From: Perognathus longimembris pacificus
Taxonomy: Eukaryota > Chordata > Mammalia > Rodentia > Heteromyidae
Assembly (NCBI RefSeq): GCF_023159225.1
Contig: NC_063181.1
Location: 22,346,073-22,410,072 of the forward strand
Direction of reading: 5' to 3'
Length of the DNA stretch: 64,000 bases
Below the pieces are notes generated by a model. The model worked only from the letters and a program-made list of their open reading frames with translations, did no database searches and was not told the DNA's origin. Shown here in pieces: positions 36,601 to 48,042 of this stretch. A program made the translations under genes and the position numbers. The stretch's first letter is position 1; each line of letters starts with the position of its first letter.

Positions 36601-36663
36601 GTTATTTAGTGGCTTGAGTCTTCTTGATATTCTGCTCCTTCATTTTCTTTTGGAAACTGGCTA
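33644..36663. other. Unannotated AT-rich sequence
   Basis: About 3 kb of AT-rich DNA with no gene and no repeat I can name; parts may be decayed L1. Confidence 0.4.
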
Positions 36664-36673
36664 TCTCTCTCTC

Positions 36674-36724
<51 letters not shown>
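36664..36724. repeat. (TC)n microsatellite
   Basis: About 30 TC/CT units with a single interruption ('tccctc' near 36682), followed by a short TA run. The LSLSLS open frame is a repeat artefact. Confidence 0.97.
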
Positions 36725-36726
<2 letters not shown>

Positions 36727-37599
36727 ATATATATATCTGTTTTCTGTTACTTGTGAAAATCCTTCAAGTTCTGTATCTCACATGTACCCTCTCTTTCTTC
36801 ACATAGTTGTTCATTTGTAGGCATTTAAAGTCATTTCCCTACATAATATTTCTTTATTTCTGCTCTGTCTTTCTTTATTCCTTGCTTATTTGCTTGTGTT
36901 CATTCCTTCTTCATTTGTTTCTTTATTTCTTGTCTTTTTGTGTCTCCAGAGATCTATCCCAGGCCTTCTGTATGCTTAGTGTGTGCTCTACCATTGATTG
37001 AGTCTACTACTAATACTCTACCTCTAGACTCCTATTATATTTCAATTTACCTCTCCTGTCATTCTTCCTAGTTCCATGACTAAATTGTTTCCAAAATTAA
37101 TAACTTTAAAATGTTAGAAAAATTTATTACCACAAACTCATGAGATGCTAGAATTTTTCTGTAAATAATTTAAAGTAATAATATATATAAATGTTTTCAC
37201 ATTTTACTTTTGGAAAATTCAGCATTTTTCAAACTATATAATATTGTAAGATTCTGAGATTTTCTGCAGGAGTGATCGAGAAAGGAAAACTCAAAGAGCT
37301 AGATTATCCAAAATAATACTTGATGTCTTTATAAGGCTCACTCCAGGAAACATACTTTATAAAATAAATTTAATTTTTCTGTTGCCTCAATTTAAATAAG
37401 ATTAAACAAGAATTTCCTCTTGGATGTCAATCTCTGAAAATTATCAATAGCAATAGGGCAATTTTGCCTTGTATTTATTCAATTCGTTTTTCCCCCTTTA
37501 CTATAAAATAATGGGTTTCATTCTGTTGTGTTCATGAATCCATTGTCTGAAAGAAAATACTTATCAGCTGACCATTTCAAGTTAGATTCTGTACTAAGG
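36725..37599. other. Unannotated sequence
   Basis: A T-rich stretch with several 'tttctttatt' words follows the TC repeat; nothing else is recognised. Confidence 0.4.
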
Positions 37600-37722
37600 C
37601 TTAGGGACATCCTGATGAGAAATCCCCACATTGGAACTCTGCCCAAATATCTGCATTAGAGCCATCACCAACAAGTGATTTGACAGTGTTTGGCATGTGG
37701 ACCATACTTTAAGAAATGGTAT
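37600..37722. mobile_element. Possible MER5-like hAT fossil
   Basis: 'tatctgcattagagccatca', 'caagtgatttgacagtg' and 'accatactttaagaaatgg' follow the pattern of a MER5-type element end. Decayed, with no target duplication seen. Confidence 0.35.
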
Positions 37723-38014
37723 TTTACTGTGCAAATGCATTTAAATGCAGGACTGATAAATTATAGGCTATGAAATTATTCTTTTATGGAAGAAGCTGCT
37801 GTATTAACTAAAATGGGAGATGAAATCACAAATAAATTTGAGCCACGCCGTCAGTGTAGGAAATTCCTTTCCCTCCTGGAGACCCTGCTACCCAGAGTGC
37901 AGTGCAGAGGGGTACAGTGCCCTTGCCATCCTGCAGAGAAACTGTGTTACTTTCACAACACTGGCAGCTGGGAGCTTAGTTGTTACATCAGGAGGAAATT
38001 CATGGAGGCACCAA

Positions 38015-38063
38015 TTTCCATATGGATATATTTTAGATATGAAAAATCCTATCCATATGGAAA
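38015..38063. repeat. Inverted repeat, 14-base perfect arms
   Basis: 'tttccatatggata' (38015-38028) and its exact reverse complement 'tatccatatggaaa' (38050-38063) flank a 21-base A/T-rich spacer. Each arm also contains the self-complementary core 'tccatatgga'. It lies in a more G+C-rich patch (37840-38000) of unknown origin. Confidence 0.85.
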
Positions 38064-38549
38064 CCATTATAACAGGGACTACAAGTGAATTAGTAATTTC
38101 ACAGCTTTACATACCTAAACCTTTAGCATGAAGGTAATTTTCACTGGATAAATTTGGAAAATAAGAGAATAAACCTGCTTTGGTCTTAAGGTTCAGTATC
38201 TTATTTTAAAAATAGGTATTGCGTGATAATCAAATTACAGGCTGAAGGCAACTGTTTAATTTGAGATGGTGTCATTTATATCGCTCACTATTTGATCTGT
38301 TCCCGATCCTAGTGTACCAGTGGGCTTTCTCTGATCCAGTGTCTTTTTCTGAAAAAGAAAATGGTCTATTTAGTACCTCAAATCGCTGTATTCACTTCAT
38401 ATATTTTTCCCCTTTCTTGGAACAATTTATAATTCTTGTTGGTGTTAAACAGTATTATGTAGAAGATATATACTTGTAAGCACATGCAAATATATTTATA
38501 GATATGAGGACTATATTTTTCATATATGATATATATTATAAACCAATTT
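38064..38549. other. Unannotated sequence
   Basis: No gene or repeat is recognised. Confidence 0.4.
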
Positions 38550-38770
38550 ATCACACCTACAATCCCAGCTACTCCGGAGTTTGAGAACTGGAGGATGAGA
38601 GTTCAAAGCCAATTTGGGCAATAAAGTCCAGGAGGCTCTTGTCTTCAATAGCTAACTAAATGCTCTATACTAGAGGCATAGCTCAAATGGCCAAGTGTCC
38701 ATGTGGCAAGAAAGCTAAAGAAGACTCAACACCCAGAGTGCAAATCCCAGTCTGAGGAAAAGAAGGTAAT
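38550..38770 (+). repeat. Composite 7SL-like plus Geo-like SINE, old copy
   Basis: 'caatcccagctactccggag' and 'gatgagagttcaaagccaat' are 7SL-like. 'gaggcatagctcaaatggcc' and 'gtgcaaatcccagtctgagg' are the Geo-like half. It is diverged, and its first ~25 bases are not recognisable. Confidence 0.7.
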
Positions 38771-39090
38771 AAATAATGAATGATATAAATAAATACATTG
38801 ATGCATATTACAGAAACAATATATTTTGACAGGCATATTTATATACACATTACATATATTTACATAAATGAACAAATAATTAATTATTAATTAGGACTAT
38901 TAACTTACCAAGTTTTAACATAACCCATTATAAGAATTTTTTCCTAAAACTACTTAAAGATAATAAAAAAGAATTTACAAAATATTTATTTGAAAGATTA
39001 TTCCTAAGTAAACTTATAGGTTTTCTACAAACTATATATTCTGTCAGAGATTTCTATTCTAATATAAATATAATTGCGAAGCTGTTCCCT
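38771..39090. other. Unannotated AT-rich sequence
   Basis: No gene or repeat is recognised. Confidence 0.4.
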
Positions 39091-39190
39091 CCTTTGTTGC
39101 TCAAGGCCTAAGTGCTGTCTCCGAGGTTCTTTTGCTCAGAGCTAGTGCTCTACCACTTGAGCCATTGCTCCACTTCCGGCTTTGCTTTTT

Positions 39191-39408
39191 TCTTGTTTTT
39201 TCTTATTTTTGTTTGAAAATGCTGAAAACAGAGGGGTTACAGTAATAGAAGTCAGAAAAAGAGTACATTTTCTTCTGGACAATATCAGCCCTTTCTTCTC
39301 TTTCTCCTAGTTTTTCCCTCCCATCCCACCCACAGTTGTTTAGTCCATTTTCAACATAGTGTCCAGTGATTACCATTGTTTGATTTGTTTACCTCTTGTC
39401 CCTCTATG
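39191..39408 (-). mobile_element. Probable L1 3'UTR fragment, diverged
   Basis: 'gaggggttacagtaatag' and the pyrimidine-rich 'ttcccacccac'-type segment resemble the 3'UTR of the L1s at 18.0 and 58.5 kb in minus orientation, but it is much more diverged. Confidence 0.5.
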
Positions 39409-39420
39409 TCTAGATTTTTT

Positions 39421-39617
39421 TTTTTTTCCAGTCCTGGAGCTTCCACTCAGGGCCTGCGCACTGTAGCTGGCTTTTTTTGCTCAAAGCTAGCACTCTACCA
39501 CTTGAGCCACAGCACCACTTCTGGCCGTTTTCTATATATGTGGTGCTGGGGAATTGAACCCAGGGCTTCATGTATACAAGGCAAGCACTCTTGGCCTCTA
39601 GGCCATATTCCCAGCCC
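39421..39617 (-). repeat. IDL-Geo-like dimeric SINE
   Basis: A minus-strand copy, 'cagtcctggagcttccactc' to 'gggaattgaacccagggctt'. It is flanked by 'tctagatttttt' and 'tctggatttttt', an approximate duplication with one mismatch. It is the innermost of three nested elements. Confidence 0.9.
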
Positions 39618-39715
39618 ATCTGGATTTTTTTTGTGTGACTTAATTGAAGACAAGATTCTCATACATTTTCTGGCCCAGGCTGGTTTCAAATAATAATCCT
39701 CAGATCCCAGAACTT

Positions 39716-41678
39716 TGCTGGCAAATCCTTATCAAGACTGAAAAGAAAATAAAGTACACCATGTCAATTATTTATGGAATAAACAGTATCTGCCTCTGGA
39801 CTTAAGAAAGCTGATTTGAGCATTAACAAATTGTGTTAAATTAGATGCACAAAATATGTGAGTTCTCTAAAATGTGTGATTTCAAACTGATATATCAAAT
39901 TGGAACTACTTTGTGTAACTGAAGATAATAATAATAAAAAAAAATTTTTTTTAAATGATTAAATGAATGACATTTTCTTTTTCAGGCCCACAGACTATTC
40001 AGTACATTATGGTTTTGAGGAATCCTGGGTGTTTGAAGAATTTCATGTTACAACCTGAAATGAATTAAGGAAGAACTAGCTAAGCGTAGAGTCTGTACTT
40101 CCCCCTCTGAGGCCCTTACAGTACAGAATGCACAGGGAGCCACATAAACTGGACATTGAAACTGAAATATTTATGAGTCATTCAGTGATTTGTTCAGGGA
40201 GAGAGCAGAAACATGTGAAACTTGGCCTAAGATTGTTGAATCCAGGTGAGGAATCAAAAAGTCCTTTCACTGCTATCAAGGACACACAATCTGAACAAGA
40301 TTTCCTAGAAACTTCCCTGTTAATACTTCAAACTCTGTGACATAAGAGCACATGAGATATTCAGTGTTTAACTCAGGAGTGAATTATCCCAGGAAAGGGT
40401 CCTTATCTGTTTAACTGCATATTAATGAGAAGCTGAGTGCTTCTAACACAAGGTATGTCTATCATGAAATCAATCTCCTAGCATCAAAATAAACACCAAA
40501 TGTATTTTAGTTATATTAGTAATCAAGATTCATGGTGATCATCACAGTAATAATACAGTTATAAATATGTCTAGTTTTTCTGAGTGCAAGCAACAGAGGT
40601 GGAAAGGTAGAGTTGGACTCAAAAGCCATGAACCTCTTGAAATCTGAGCTGAGCCTTGGGGAGAAATACAGGCTACTGGTGGAAATTGCCTGAGCTGATC
40701 CACAGCAAAAGAGGAGTGCAGATTCCTTTATGACTCAACTGGCTTGAACATATAGAGCTACCCACACATCCATTTGTTTTTGTGAGCTCCAGATGGATAA
40801 GCAGAAAATAACTATTTGGCACTAAAATTTACAGTTCACTCATAAAAGTACAGCCAAGCATTCGCATCACAGCTCCAGAGAAGGAGGCCATCTAGGTAAT
40901 TAAGTCAGCACTTAAAGGAGTTGTAAGAAAAAGATCTTAGTACTTGACTCTACAGCTAAAGGCAGAACACTACTCCCTAACTTATGAATGGAAAAGGAAG
41001 TCCTGTAATCAAACTAGCTATAAATCACAGTCTTATTCTGAAAGATAAAAGCAACAATTCCCATCTTGAGAAAGATGTGTGAATTTCCAAGCATGCAACT
41101 CAGACTGTTCATTCATCTGTAGGTCGTGTGTCTATAAAAGTATGTACAAGCTTTCACAAAATTATAGTGTTGCTCCAATTGGAGCATTTTTCATAATGGG
41201 GAGCAGTCATTTTCCTATTGTTGTCACAATAAGTTGCCTCAAAAAAATCTCTAGAGAATGATTAATTAGATTTCAGTTATGTTGTAAGAAAAAGGACTTT
41301 ACATACTCACACACTAAAAAGCATTATAGTGTTTCTTTAATGTGTTTAAAAATTCAAAAATGTTTTTAAAAGCCACTTAAAAAGTCAAAGCAAACGCAAG
41401 CTAATGGAATATGGTGTCATCCTTCAAGTTGATGAATGTTGAGTTTCCCCAGGTCCTTTTGTATGACATTACACAGACATTGTTGGTATTTTTCTGAATT
41501 ATCTTTGAAACTTCTGAAATACTCATTACTGTCTTTTGACAGACACAAGGATAATTTCTGTAGCTCTGCCATGGCTTGAAGAAAACACTGAAAGTAACCT
41601 TTATCTCCCTTGAGAAAAGTAGATTGACAATGCATAGCTACTATGTTTTATTTATTTGCAAACTGGGATTAAAACTAC
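39716..41678. other. Unannotated sequence
   Basis: About 2 kb of apparently unique, balanced-composition DNA. No gene, RNA or repeat is recognised. The open frame 41417-41635 (minus, 72 codons) has no known motif. Confidence 0.4.
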
Positions 41679-41764
41679 CTCCCAGTCTCTCCCTTGGTTT
41701 CTCCCTCCCTCCTTTGCTCCTTTTCCCTCCCTGCCTCCCTCTCCCTTCCTCTCTGTTACTCCCC
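41679..41764. repeat. Polypyrimidine tract
   Basis: Over 80 bases are almost only C and T on the plus strand ('ctccctccctcc'-type words). It could form triplex DNA, or be the reverse of an old L1 3'UTR polypurine tract; I cannot tell which. Confidence 0.7.
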
Positions 41765-42519
41765 ACACTGTTATTTCTTCCCTTCTCATACATCTTCAGT
41801 TTCAGTTTGCTAGTTTCTTTCTTGTTGACCTCTTTTCATAATGATATTTATTTTCCCTTCTTTCTATAATCTTGAGCCCCATTTCTCCTTTTCTCTTGCT
41901 TTTCACTAACTCTCATTTGAGTAAAAATTGAAAATATTTCTGACAGCTTTAGGAATTGAATACTTCATTATCCAATATAGTTTGATTAACAAGAGGGAAA
42001 ATTTTAATAGCACAGAATAAATCATCGTACACACTGTTAATAGAAATTAGATACATTTTATATCAAATATGGCTAGAAGTGAAATTTTGGTATTTACTTC
42101 TTTCAAATGACATTTAAAATGTATTTAAATGACATTTGTTTGAAAAAGACACACAAGAAGTTTATATTTCTCAAAACTTACAAAGTTTAACAAAAATTCA
42201 TATCTATAAAGCACAGTAAAAATTGATTACTGAGAGGATTTTTAAAAGAATTATAATTGCTATAAATCTATGATAGAAAAATAACCACATTAGTGTTAGC
42301 ATGAATGCAGATATTATTTGTATGAATACATGTATTTTCTTTAAATATTTTAACTCTATTTTTTGACTAATAGATAATAAGCTTAGGTTTCACATATACA
42401 TTTTAAGATATACATAGCATGATGTTTATATCGGAGTAGACATATTTCCTCAGACATTTGTCATTTATTTATGACCAAAACATTCAAAAACTTTGCTTCT
42501 AGTTTTCTTTATAAATATG
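41765..42519. other. Unannotated AT-rich sequence
   Basis: No gene or repeat is recognised. Confidence 0.4.
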
Positions 42520-43204
42520 CCTATTGTCACCTTACTGTTGTTACCTATTGTCACCTTACTCTATAATAGCACACCAAAACTTCTTACTCTACCCATTGAT
42601 GAACTTTTCTCCATGCCTTCTTCCTTCCTACTCTCCTGCTGTGCTAGTAAGCACTAGCCTTTCTATATTCCACATGAGGAAAGCCATGCAGGTCTTGTCT
42701 TTCCAGAACAATATTATTTCACTTAACACAATGGACTCTAGTTCCACCCATGTTATTGCAAATGACATTTTATACTTTGATATGGTAGCATAGTATTCTA
42801 TTATGCACACACTAAGCATGGGTTTAGTGTGCATACTGATTTCACTTTCTTTGAATATTACACCGTCAGCTGTCTCTTCTGCAAGCTAATTTGCATTTCT
42901 CTAGATACATGCTATTCATCTGAATTTCTTAGTACCCTTCGTACTGGCTTCCACAACGGCTACATTCATTCACATTTCTACCAAGAGTGCAAAAAGGTAT
43001 CTGCTCTCTATATTTCTGCCAGTACTTACGTGTTCCATCTTCTTGGTGTTTGTGATTCGTCCTGGAATGTAAAAATATATCCTTATAATTTGAATTTGTG
43101 CTTTTCTGATTAATATTGTTGAGCACATTTTCTGAAACACGCTGGCTAACTATACATTTTCCTTTGAGAAATATTTATTTGTATATCTACTCTCCTTTTA
43201 ATTT

Positions 43205-43440
43205 GAAGGGGAGGAGAGAGTACTGAAGATCAAACCCAGGTCCTCATACATGTTAGGCAAGTATTCTATCACTGAGCCATATCTCAAATCTTAATACTCA
43301 TTTTGTTATTGTTTTTTTGTTTTGATTTTTATCTTTCTATGCAGCCCATGCTGGCCTAGAATTTGCTAAATTATAGCACAACCCCTGCCTCAGTCTCCCA
43401 AATGTTTTGATTACAGGTGTATGCCAACATACTCAGCTAA
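43205..43440 (-). repeat. B1-ID composite SINE
   Basis: The plus strand reads reversed ID ('agatcaaacccaggtcctca', 'aggcaagtattctatcactg') then reversed B1 ('tgctggcctagaatttgc', 'gattacaggtgtatgcc'). On the minus strand it is therefore B1 followed by ID, like the B1-dID type known in several rodent families. Confidence 0.7.
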
Positions 43441-43459
43441 GATTTTGTTGGTTTGTTGT

Positions 43460-43545
43460 TATTGTAGTTTTCTTGTGGTGATGAGGATGAAACCCAGTGC
43501 CACAAGCAGCCCTCTACTCCTGACCTACACCCCTGGTCCTTTCTG
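43460..43545 (-). repeat. ID-like SINE fragment
   Basis: 'gatgaaacccagtgccac' and 'ctacacccctggtcctt' are a reversed ID-type B box and start. Diverged. Confidence 0.5.
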
Positions 43546-43835
43546 CTTTTTTTTTTTCTTTTTTTCTTTTTTTTTTCCGGCTAGTCATGGGTTTTGCAAT
43601 CATGGTCTGGGCTCTTTCCCTGAACCTCTCTGTGCTGAAGGCTAGCACTCTACCACTTGAGCCACAGCGCCACTTTTGTTTTGTTTTGCTTGTATTTTTC
43701 TGAGTAGTGTATTGGCAATAAGAGGCTCATGCACTTTTCTGGCCAGGGTGGCTTTAACCTGTGATCTGCCAATCTCAGCCTCCTGAGAAGCAAGGATTAA
43801 AGGCATGAGACACTGGTGTTCTGCTGTTACTACCC
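43546..43835 (-). repeat. Composite 7SL-like plus Geo-like SINE
   Basis: A minus-strand copy with T-rich tail at the left (43548-43577). The Geo-like half includes 'ctaccacttgagccacagcg', and the 7SL-like half includes 'ccaatctcagcctcctgaga' and 'attaaaggcatgagacac'. It gives the alignment used to join the split copy at 39.1-39.7 kb. Confidence 0.8.
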
Positions 43836-43984
43836 ATTTTTACATCAGGTGATTGCTCTTTACTGAGTTCTTTACCTATTATAAACATTAACCCCTTTTC
43901 ATATACATAGCTCAAATGCCTTTTCCCATTGCTTAGGCTATCTCTTCACTCTGTTGATTGTTTTCTTTGCTGTACAGAGTATTT

Positions 43985-44330
43985 TATTTTTTGTAGTACT
44001 AGGATTGGAACTTGGGATCTCCCACTTATAGAGTAGGTGCTCTACAATTGAGGCACTTCTCAAATCCCATCCTCTTTTTTTTTTCTTTTCTTTGATTTTT
44101 TTTTTCTAGATAGATTCTCTCTTTAACTCTAGCCAGGCCTGCGCTATGATCCTCATAGTTGTGCTTCCTGTTTTCAGTAGAATGATAGGCACATGCCACT
44201 GCACCCAGCCTTTGGCTGAGATGAAATATTCAGAACTTTGATGCCTGGCTTACAACTATGATTTTCAAATCTCTGCCTCCAAAAGTAATTAGGATTACAG
44301 GTTGGAGCCACCATGCCCACCATGCCCAAA
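43985..44330 (-). repeat. ID/B1 composite SINE cluster
   Basis: A reversed ID-like start ('ctaggattggaacttgggat', 'gtgctctacaattgaggcac') is followed by two reversed B1-like pieces ('gcacatgccactgcacccag', and 'aggattacaggttggagcc' with a repeated 'caccatgccca'). At least two insertions are layered here. Confidence 0.6.
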
Positions 44331-44450
44331 TTGCACAAAGTAGATTGATTTGATATAAACCAATTTTTTTCTATTATTTGCTTTTGTTACCTATATTTTG
44401 GCAATTTTATTGGAAAAAATATCTGTATCCATTCTAATATCCTATTTCTC

Positions 44451-44820
44451 TTGTTAGCTGGTAGTTGGTTTCAGGTTTGGTTCTTATATTTAATTGTTAT
44501 ATTTATAAAAAATTGCAATAGTCCATCACCAATTTTAAATAGCAAAATGCCAGACTACAGGTATGGCTCAAGTGGCAGAGTCCCAATTATGAGCCAACAG
44601 AAAATGAAATTACTCAGAAATCCTAAATCGGGTGCATCCTAAATCACAGGTACAAGACTCAATTCCTAACTCCACCATTCTGCCTATGAACGCTTAGAAA
44701 AATTATTTAAAGTTATTTAAGTATTAAGTTATGTAAAGCTATTTAAAATTATTTAAGTTTTCAGGGTTTTACCTTCTTATTTATAAAATCAGAAAACACA
44801 ATTTGGTTTTCATGTTTTTT
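44451..44820. other. Mostly unannotated; Geo/tRNA-like trace
   Basis: 'caggtatggctcaagtggca' (about 44559) resembles the A-box region of the Geo-like module, so a decayed composite SINE may lie at 44545-44670. Nothing else is recognised. Confidence 0.4.
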
Positions 44821-44827
44821 GCATAGG

Positions 44828-45034
44828 ACTTTTTTTTGCCAGTCCTGGGATTTGAAGTCAGGGCCTGAGCACTGTACCTGGCTTCTTTTTGCTCAAGGCT
44901 AGCACTCTACCACAGGACAGTGAGCCACAGCTACACTTCCAGCTTTTTCTGTTTATGTGGTGCTGAGGAATCAAACCCAGGGCTTTGTGCATGCGAGGCA
45001 AGCACTCTACCACTAAGCCACATTCCCAGCCATA
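44828..45034 (-). repeat. IDL-Geo-like dimeric SINE
   Basis: A minus-strand copy, 'gccagtcctgggatttgaag' to 'ccactaagccacattcccag'. It contains a small extra segment ('aggacagt') within the Geo part near 44915. The flanking 'catagg' words (44822-44827, 45035-45040) may be the core of the target duplication. Confidence 0.85.
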
Positions 45035-45184
45035 CATAGGGTTTTATAGTGAGATTTTAATGCATTTTTATAAAAGCAATTTAATACATAGGATTTTCTA
45101 TAAAATAAGTGGAAATGATTCTACTTGATGTTGCAGGAGTTACTTTGCCCTTAAAAGAGTGAATTAATATCTACATTAGAAAGA

Positions 45185-45320
45185 ACATGTGAAAAAACTG
45201 GCACTTGACATATTATCTCATTTAACTCCCGCAAAAATTATATGAAATTAGCATTAAGACCATACCCCTTATTTACAAGTGACAACCTAAAGTAATTTTA
45301 AATGCTGAAAGTCATGGCTT
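45185..45320 (-). repeat. MIR SINE remnant
   Basis: 'cttgacatattatctcattt', 'aactcccgcaaaaattatat', 'atttacaagtgacaacctaa' match reversed MIR in order. Confidence 0.55.
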
Positions 45321-45581
45321 GTAGTGATGGTTAAAGATTATTGCAAGTGTAATATAATATGGTGAACTCAAAATTTAAAAACCATAAAAAGAAGAATCTT
45401 ACATATATTTTGCCAAAATACAAATAAATGATAAGGTCATAATGATATGAATAGAAGCCCATATGCAAATACCTTAACTATTGAGATCACAGTCCATGCT
45501 ACTTACTTCTGACTCATGATAGAACTAATTCTAAAGCAAATGAAAGTTAGTAGTTATATAGTTTTAACGGCATACATTTTT

Positions 45582-45770
45582 ATGTGCTGGTAGGGAGGCT
45601 TGAATTCAGGAACTAGACTCTGTACCTTAGCTTCATCCTGCAAGACTAGTGCGTCACCACTTGAGCCGTAGCTCCACTTCCAGATTTTTGGTGGTTAATT
45701 GGAGATAAGTATCTCATGGCCTTTCCTGTCTGTGCTGTGCCCCACAACAATCTGTGCCTGAGGTTTATCT
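45582..45770 (-). repeat. Composite 7SL-like plus Geo-like SINE, old copy
   Basis: 'caccacttgagccgtagctc' and 'aattggagataagtatctca' follow the Geo-like half and linker; the 7SL-like half ('gtgcctgaggtttatctac') is poor. Confidence 0.65.
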
Positions 45771-47432
45771 ACATACTTTTGAGCACTTGACAAAATAAAA
45801 TTAATGTATTCAGCATCAGGTAAATTTATCAATCTTTAGCTACAGTTCACCCAAGCATGTGTTGGTTGTATGATGCCCCATTATGAATGCACCTCAGTAG
45901 AATGAATACAGTTATTATAGCAAATACCTAATGATCTCTTCTCTAAATCCAGTCAAAGAACTCTGCTTTCTGCTAACTTGTAAAACTTCTCAAGTTGTCA
46001 ACCTAGAATTATTCATGAAAAACTCACAACTTCATTGGGTTCTATGTATTTAAACCACGAAATGAAAATATAAACGATCCTATAACATTTACAAATCTAA
46101 TCGCAATTCATTTTCTAATGGCAATCTGAAAACACATTTGTTAATTTTGTTAATTATATCACTCTCATTGACTTTCTCAGCTCACTTTGGCTCTTGGTGA
46201 AGAGATACTTATGACATTTCGTGTTTAATGTCATTAGCAGGTTTTTTTTCTCTGTAGAAGGATGAGATATTGTTCATCAGTCTTGAAATCTAACAGGAGT
46301 AAATGCAGGATGTGGTGCATCTGTTGACTGCATATATGCTGGAAATGTATCCTTGTTAAGAAACAACTTCAATCTAAAGGGAAGGGCAACATTCTCGGAA
46401 GAAATTGTCCAGGTGGGTGAGGAGGAGAAGGGTTAAGAAGGGGTTCTTTGGTGAATTGCTTTGCCCAGCAATCTGTAACATCTCTTTCCAAAATCTGATG
46501 GCACACTACACTACGAAATCTTGATGAGGAAGATTTACTTAAAATGTTCCTTGCGTACAATTTCTGCCTTCATGCAATAGGAAATTTTGTCAAAAGTATT
46601 TTATGACAAAGCTAGTGGCATTTTTTTTCATGCTTAGTTCACTTGTCACCATCCTATTGATGAGTGTACAGTTGGAACTATAATGCAACCAGTCGATTCT
46701 TAATAAGGGCTTTTTAAAATCCCAGCATGTTCTTCAGTCCTCAGTACAGGATGAATGTGACATCAGGGACACAAATATCATTACCTTGATAAATTACCGA
46801 CAGTATAATGATTATGGAAATCGTCATCGACTGATCATCAGTCACAATTTATTTCAAATCAATGTCTACAATTTGTAGACTGGATGGGAGTTTTATCAAC
46901 CCCCCCTCCCCTCTAGTATAGTACAGCTCTTCGGCACTAACTTTCTCTGAATAGCATTGCAGCTTCATCACGCATCCTCTGCTGTGAACGAAAGGAACCA
47001 CTCAATGATTCCATGGCCTCAAGCAATCCAAATTAGGAGGAAGAACATCAGGCTCAGGCATACTCCTAGGCAAGCTCATTGAGAATAGCAGTTTAATTTA
47101 AGAACCAGCAAATGTGCCAACTGCACAATACCTCCCTAGACATCGAGTTTCCCATTTTTCCCCTTTCCAACTGGCAATAAATGGTAATGTTTGACTTTAC
47201 TATGCTGTTAAATTGCACATAAATTGTTGCAGAATCATGACAGGATAGGCATTTATATCTTCAAAACAATCTTGGTAACAGGAAGCATAATTTGTCTGTC
47301 TTTGTCTGAGATTTGCTAGTGTTGTAGTTTTCCTTTTCCAACACATCTAACATTTCAAGTCATTTTATGTCAGTGGGGCTGAAGAAATTAATCCCTGTGG
47401 GTTTGGGGGTGGGGAGTGGAACGGGTGGCTGT

Positions 47433-47434
<2 letters not shown>
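45771..47434. other. Repeat-free stretch, candidate conserved noncoding DNA
   Basis: About 1.6 kb without a recognised repeat, of more even composition than the neighbourhood. 46600-47240 carries many distinct words of the kind seen in conserved enhancers ('atttgtagactgga', 'gactgatcatcagtc' at about 46829, 'aaattgcacataaattgttg'). It has no open frame of note. Confidence 0.35.

Positions 47435-47469
<35 letters not shown>
47435..47469. repeat. (GT)n microsatellite
   Basis: About 17 GT units ending in 'gcgcacatgtgt'. Confidence 0.96.
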
Positions 47470-47472
<3 letters not shown>

Positions 47473-48042
47473 ACATGTGTCTAATTTAGTCATAATTCAC
47501 TTAAGATCACAAGATCCTTAAGCAATATAATACTTGATAATGAGAAAAACTTAGCTGACCTAATCCTGCCTTCTCTCAGGTCAACATTATCAGTGGCAAA
47601 GTGGACTTTAGCTAGCATGGATATTTGATTCAGATATAGGCAAGAATGATTTTTAAGCTATCTTTTCTGCTTGGTTTCTTCAGTGGGGAAATGACATAGT
47701 ATATTGTTTATATAATTTGGTTGAGATAGACTAGCTGATATAGATAAATATAGCAGACAGCACATGAGCAATAAATCTCATTTTGTGTAATAATATTGAT
47801 GGGTACCTTTTAAAAACATTTTCATATTTTAGATGATATTTGCATATTAAAATAAGAGTTAATGTCAATTTGTTATTGTGTTAAAGTGCACTCTGGGAAA
47901 GAATCACTATAAATACTCATGAGGCAAATCTAATACTATGGTACTAGCTTTGGGTATTATAGGAAAAATGATTCTATCCATCAAGAGCTCTTTATCAAGT
48001 GCTTTATGATAGATACAAGACCCTGTGTTGAAAGTAGTAGAA

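Larger units (their letters stand above)
39091..39715 (-). repeat. Old composite SINE split by later insertions
   Basis: The Geo-like half (39091-39190, plus-strand 'accacttgagccattgctcc') and the 7SL-like half (39630-39715, 'ctggcccaggctggtttcaa') of one minus-strand composite SINE are separated by about 440 bases. Aligned to the 43.5 kb copy, the halves are continuous, so the middle (L1 3'UTR-like 39191-39408, then an IDL-Geo SINE) arrived later. Confidence 0.65.
42520..44450 (-). mobile_element. Ancient L1, ORF2 3' part and tail, filled with SINEs
   Basis: The plus-strand words 'aatggactctagttccaccc', 'gtagcatagtattctattat', 'gctacattcattcacatttc', 'caagagtgcaaaaaggtatc' and, after the SINEs, 'atgccttttcccattgctta' and 'tctcttcactctgttgattg' run in order along the reverse complement of the end of an old mammalian L1 ORF2. 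It is interrupted at about 43205-43835 and 43985-44330 by SINEs. No frame survives. Confidence 0.75.

Noticed and set aside
36539..36820. Open frame with a long Leu-Ser repeat
   Set aside because: Produced by the TC microsatellite.
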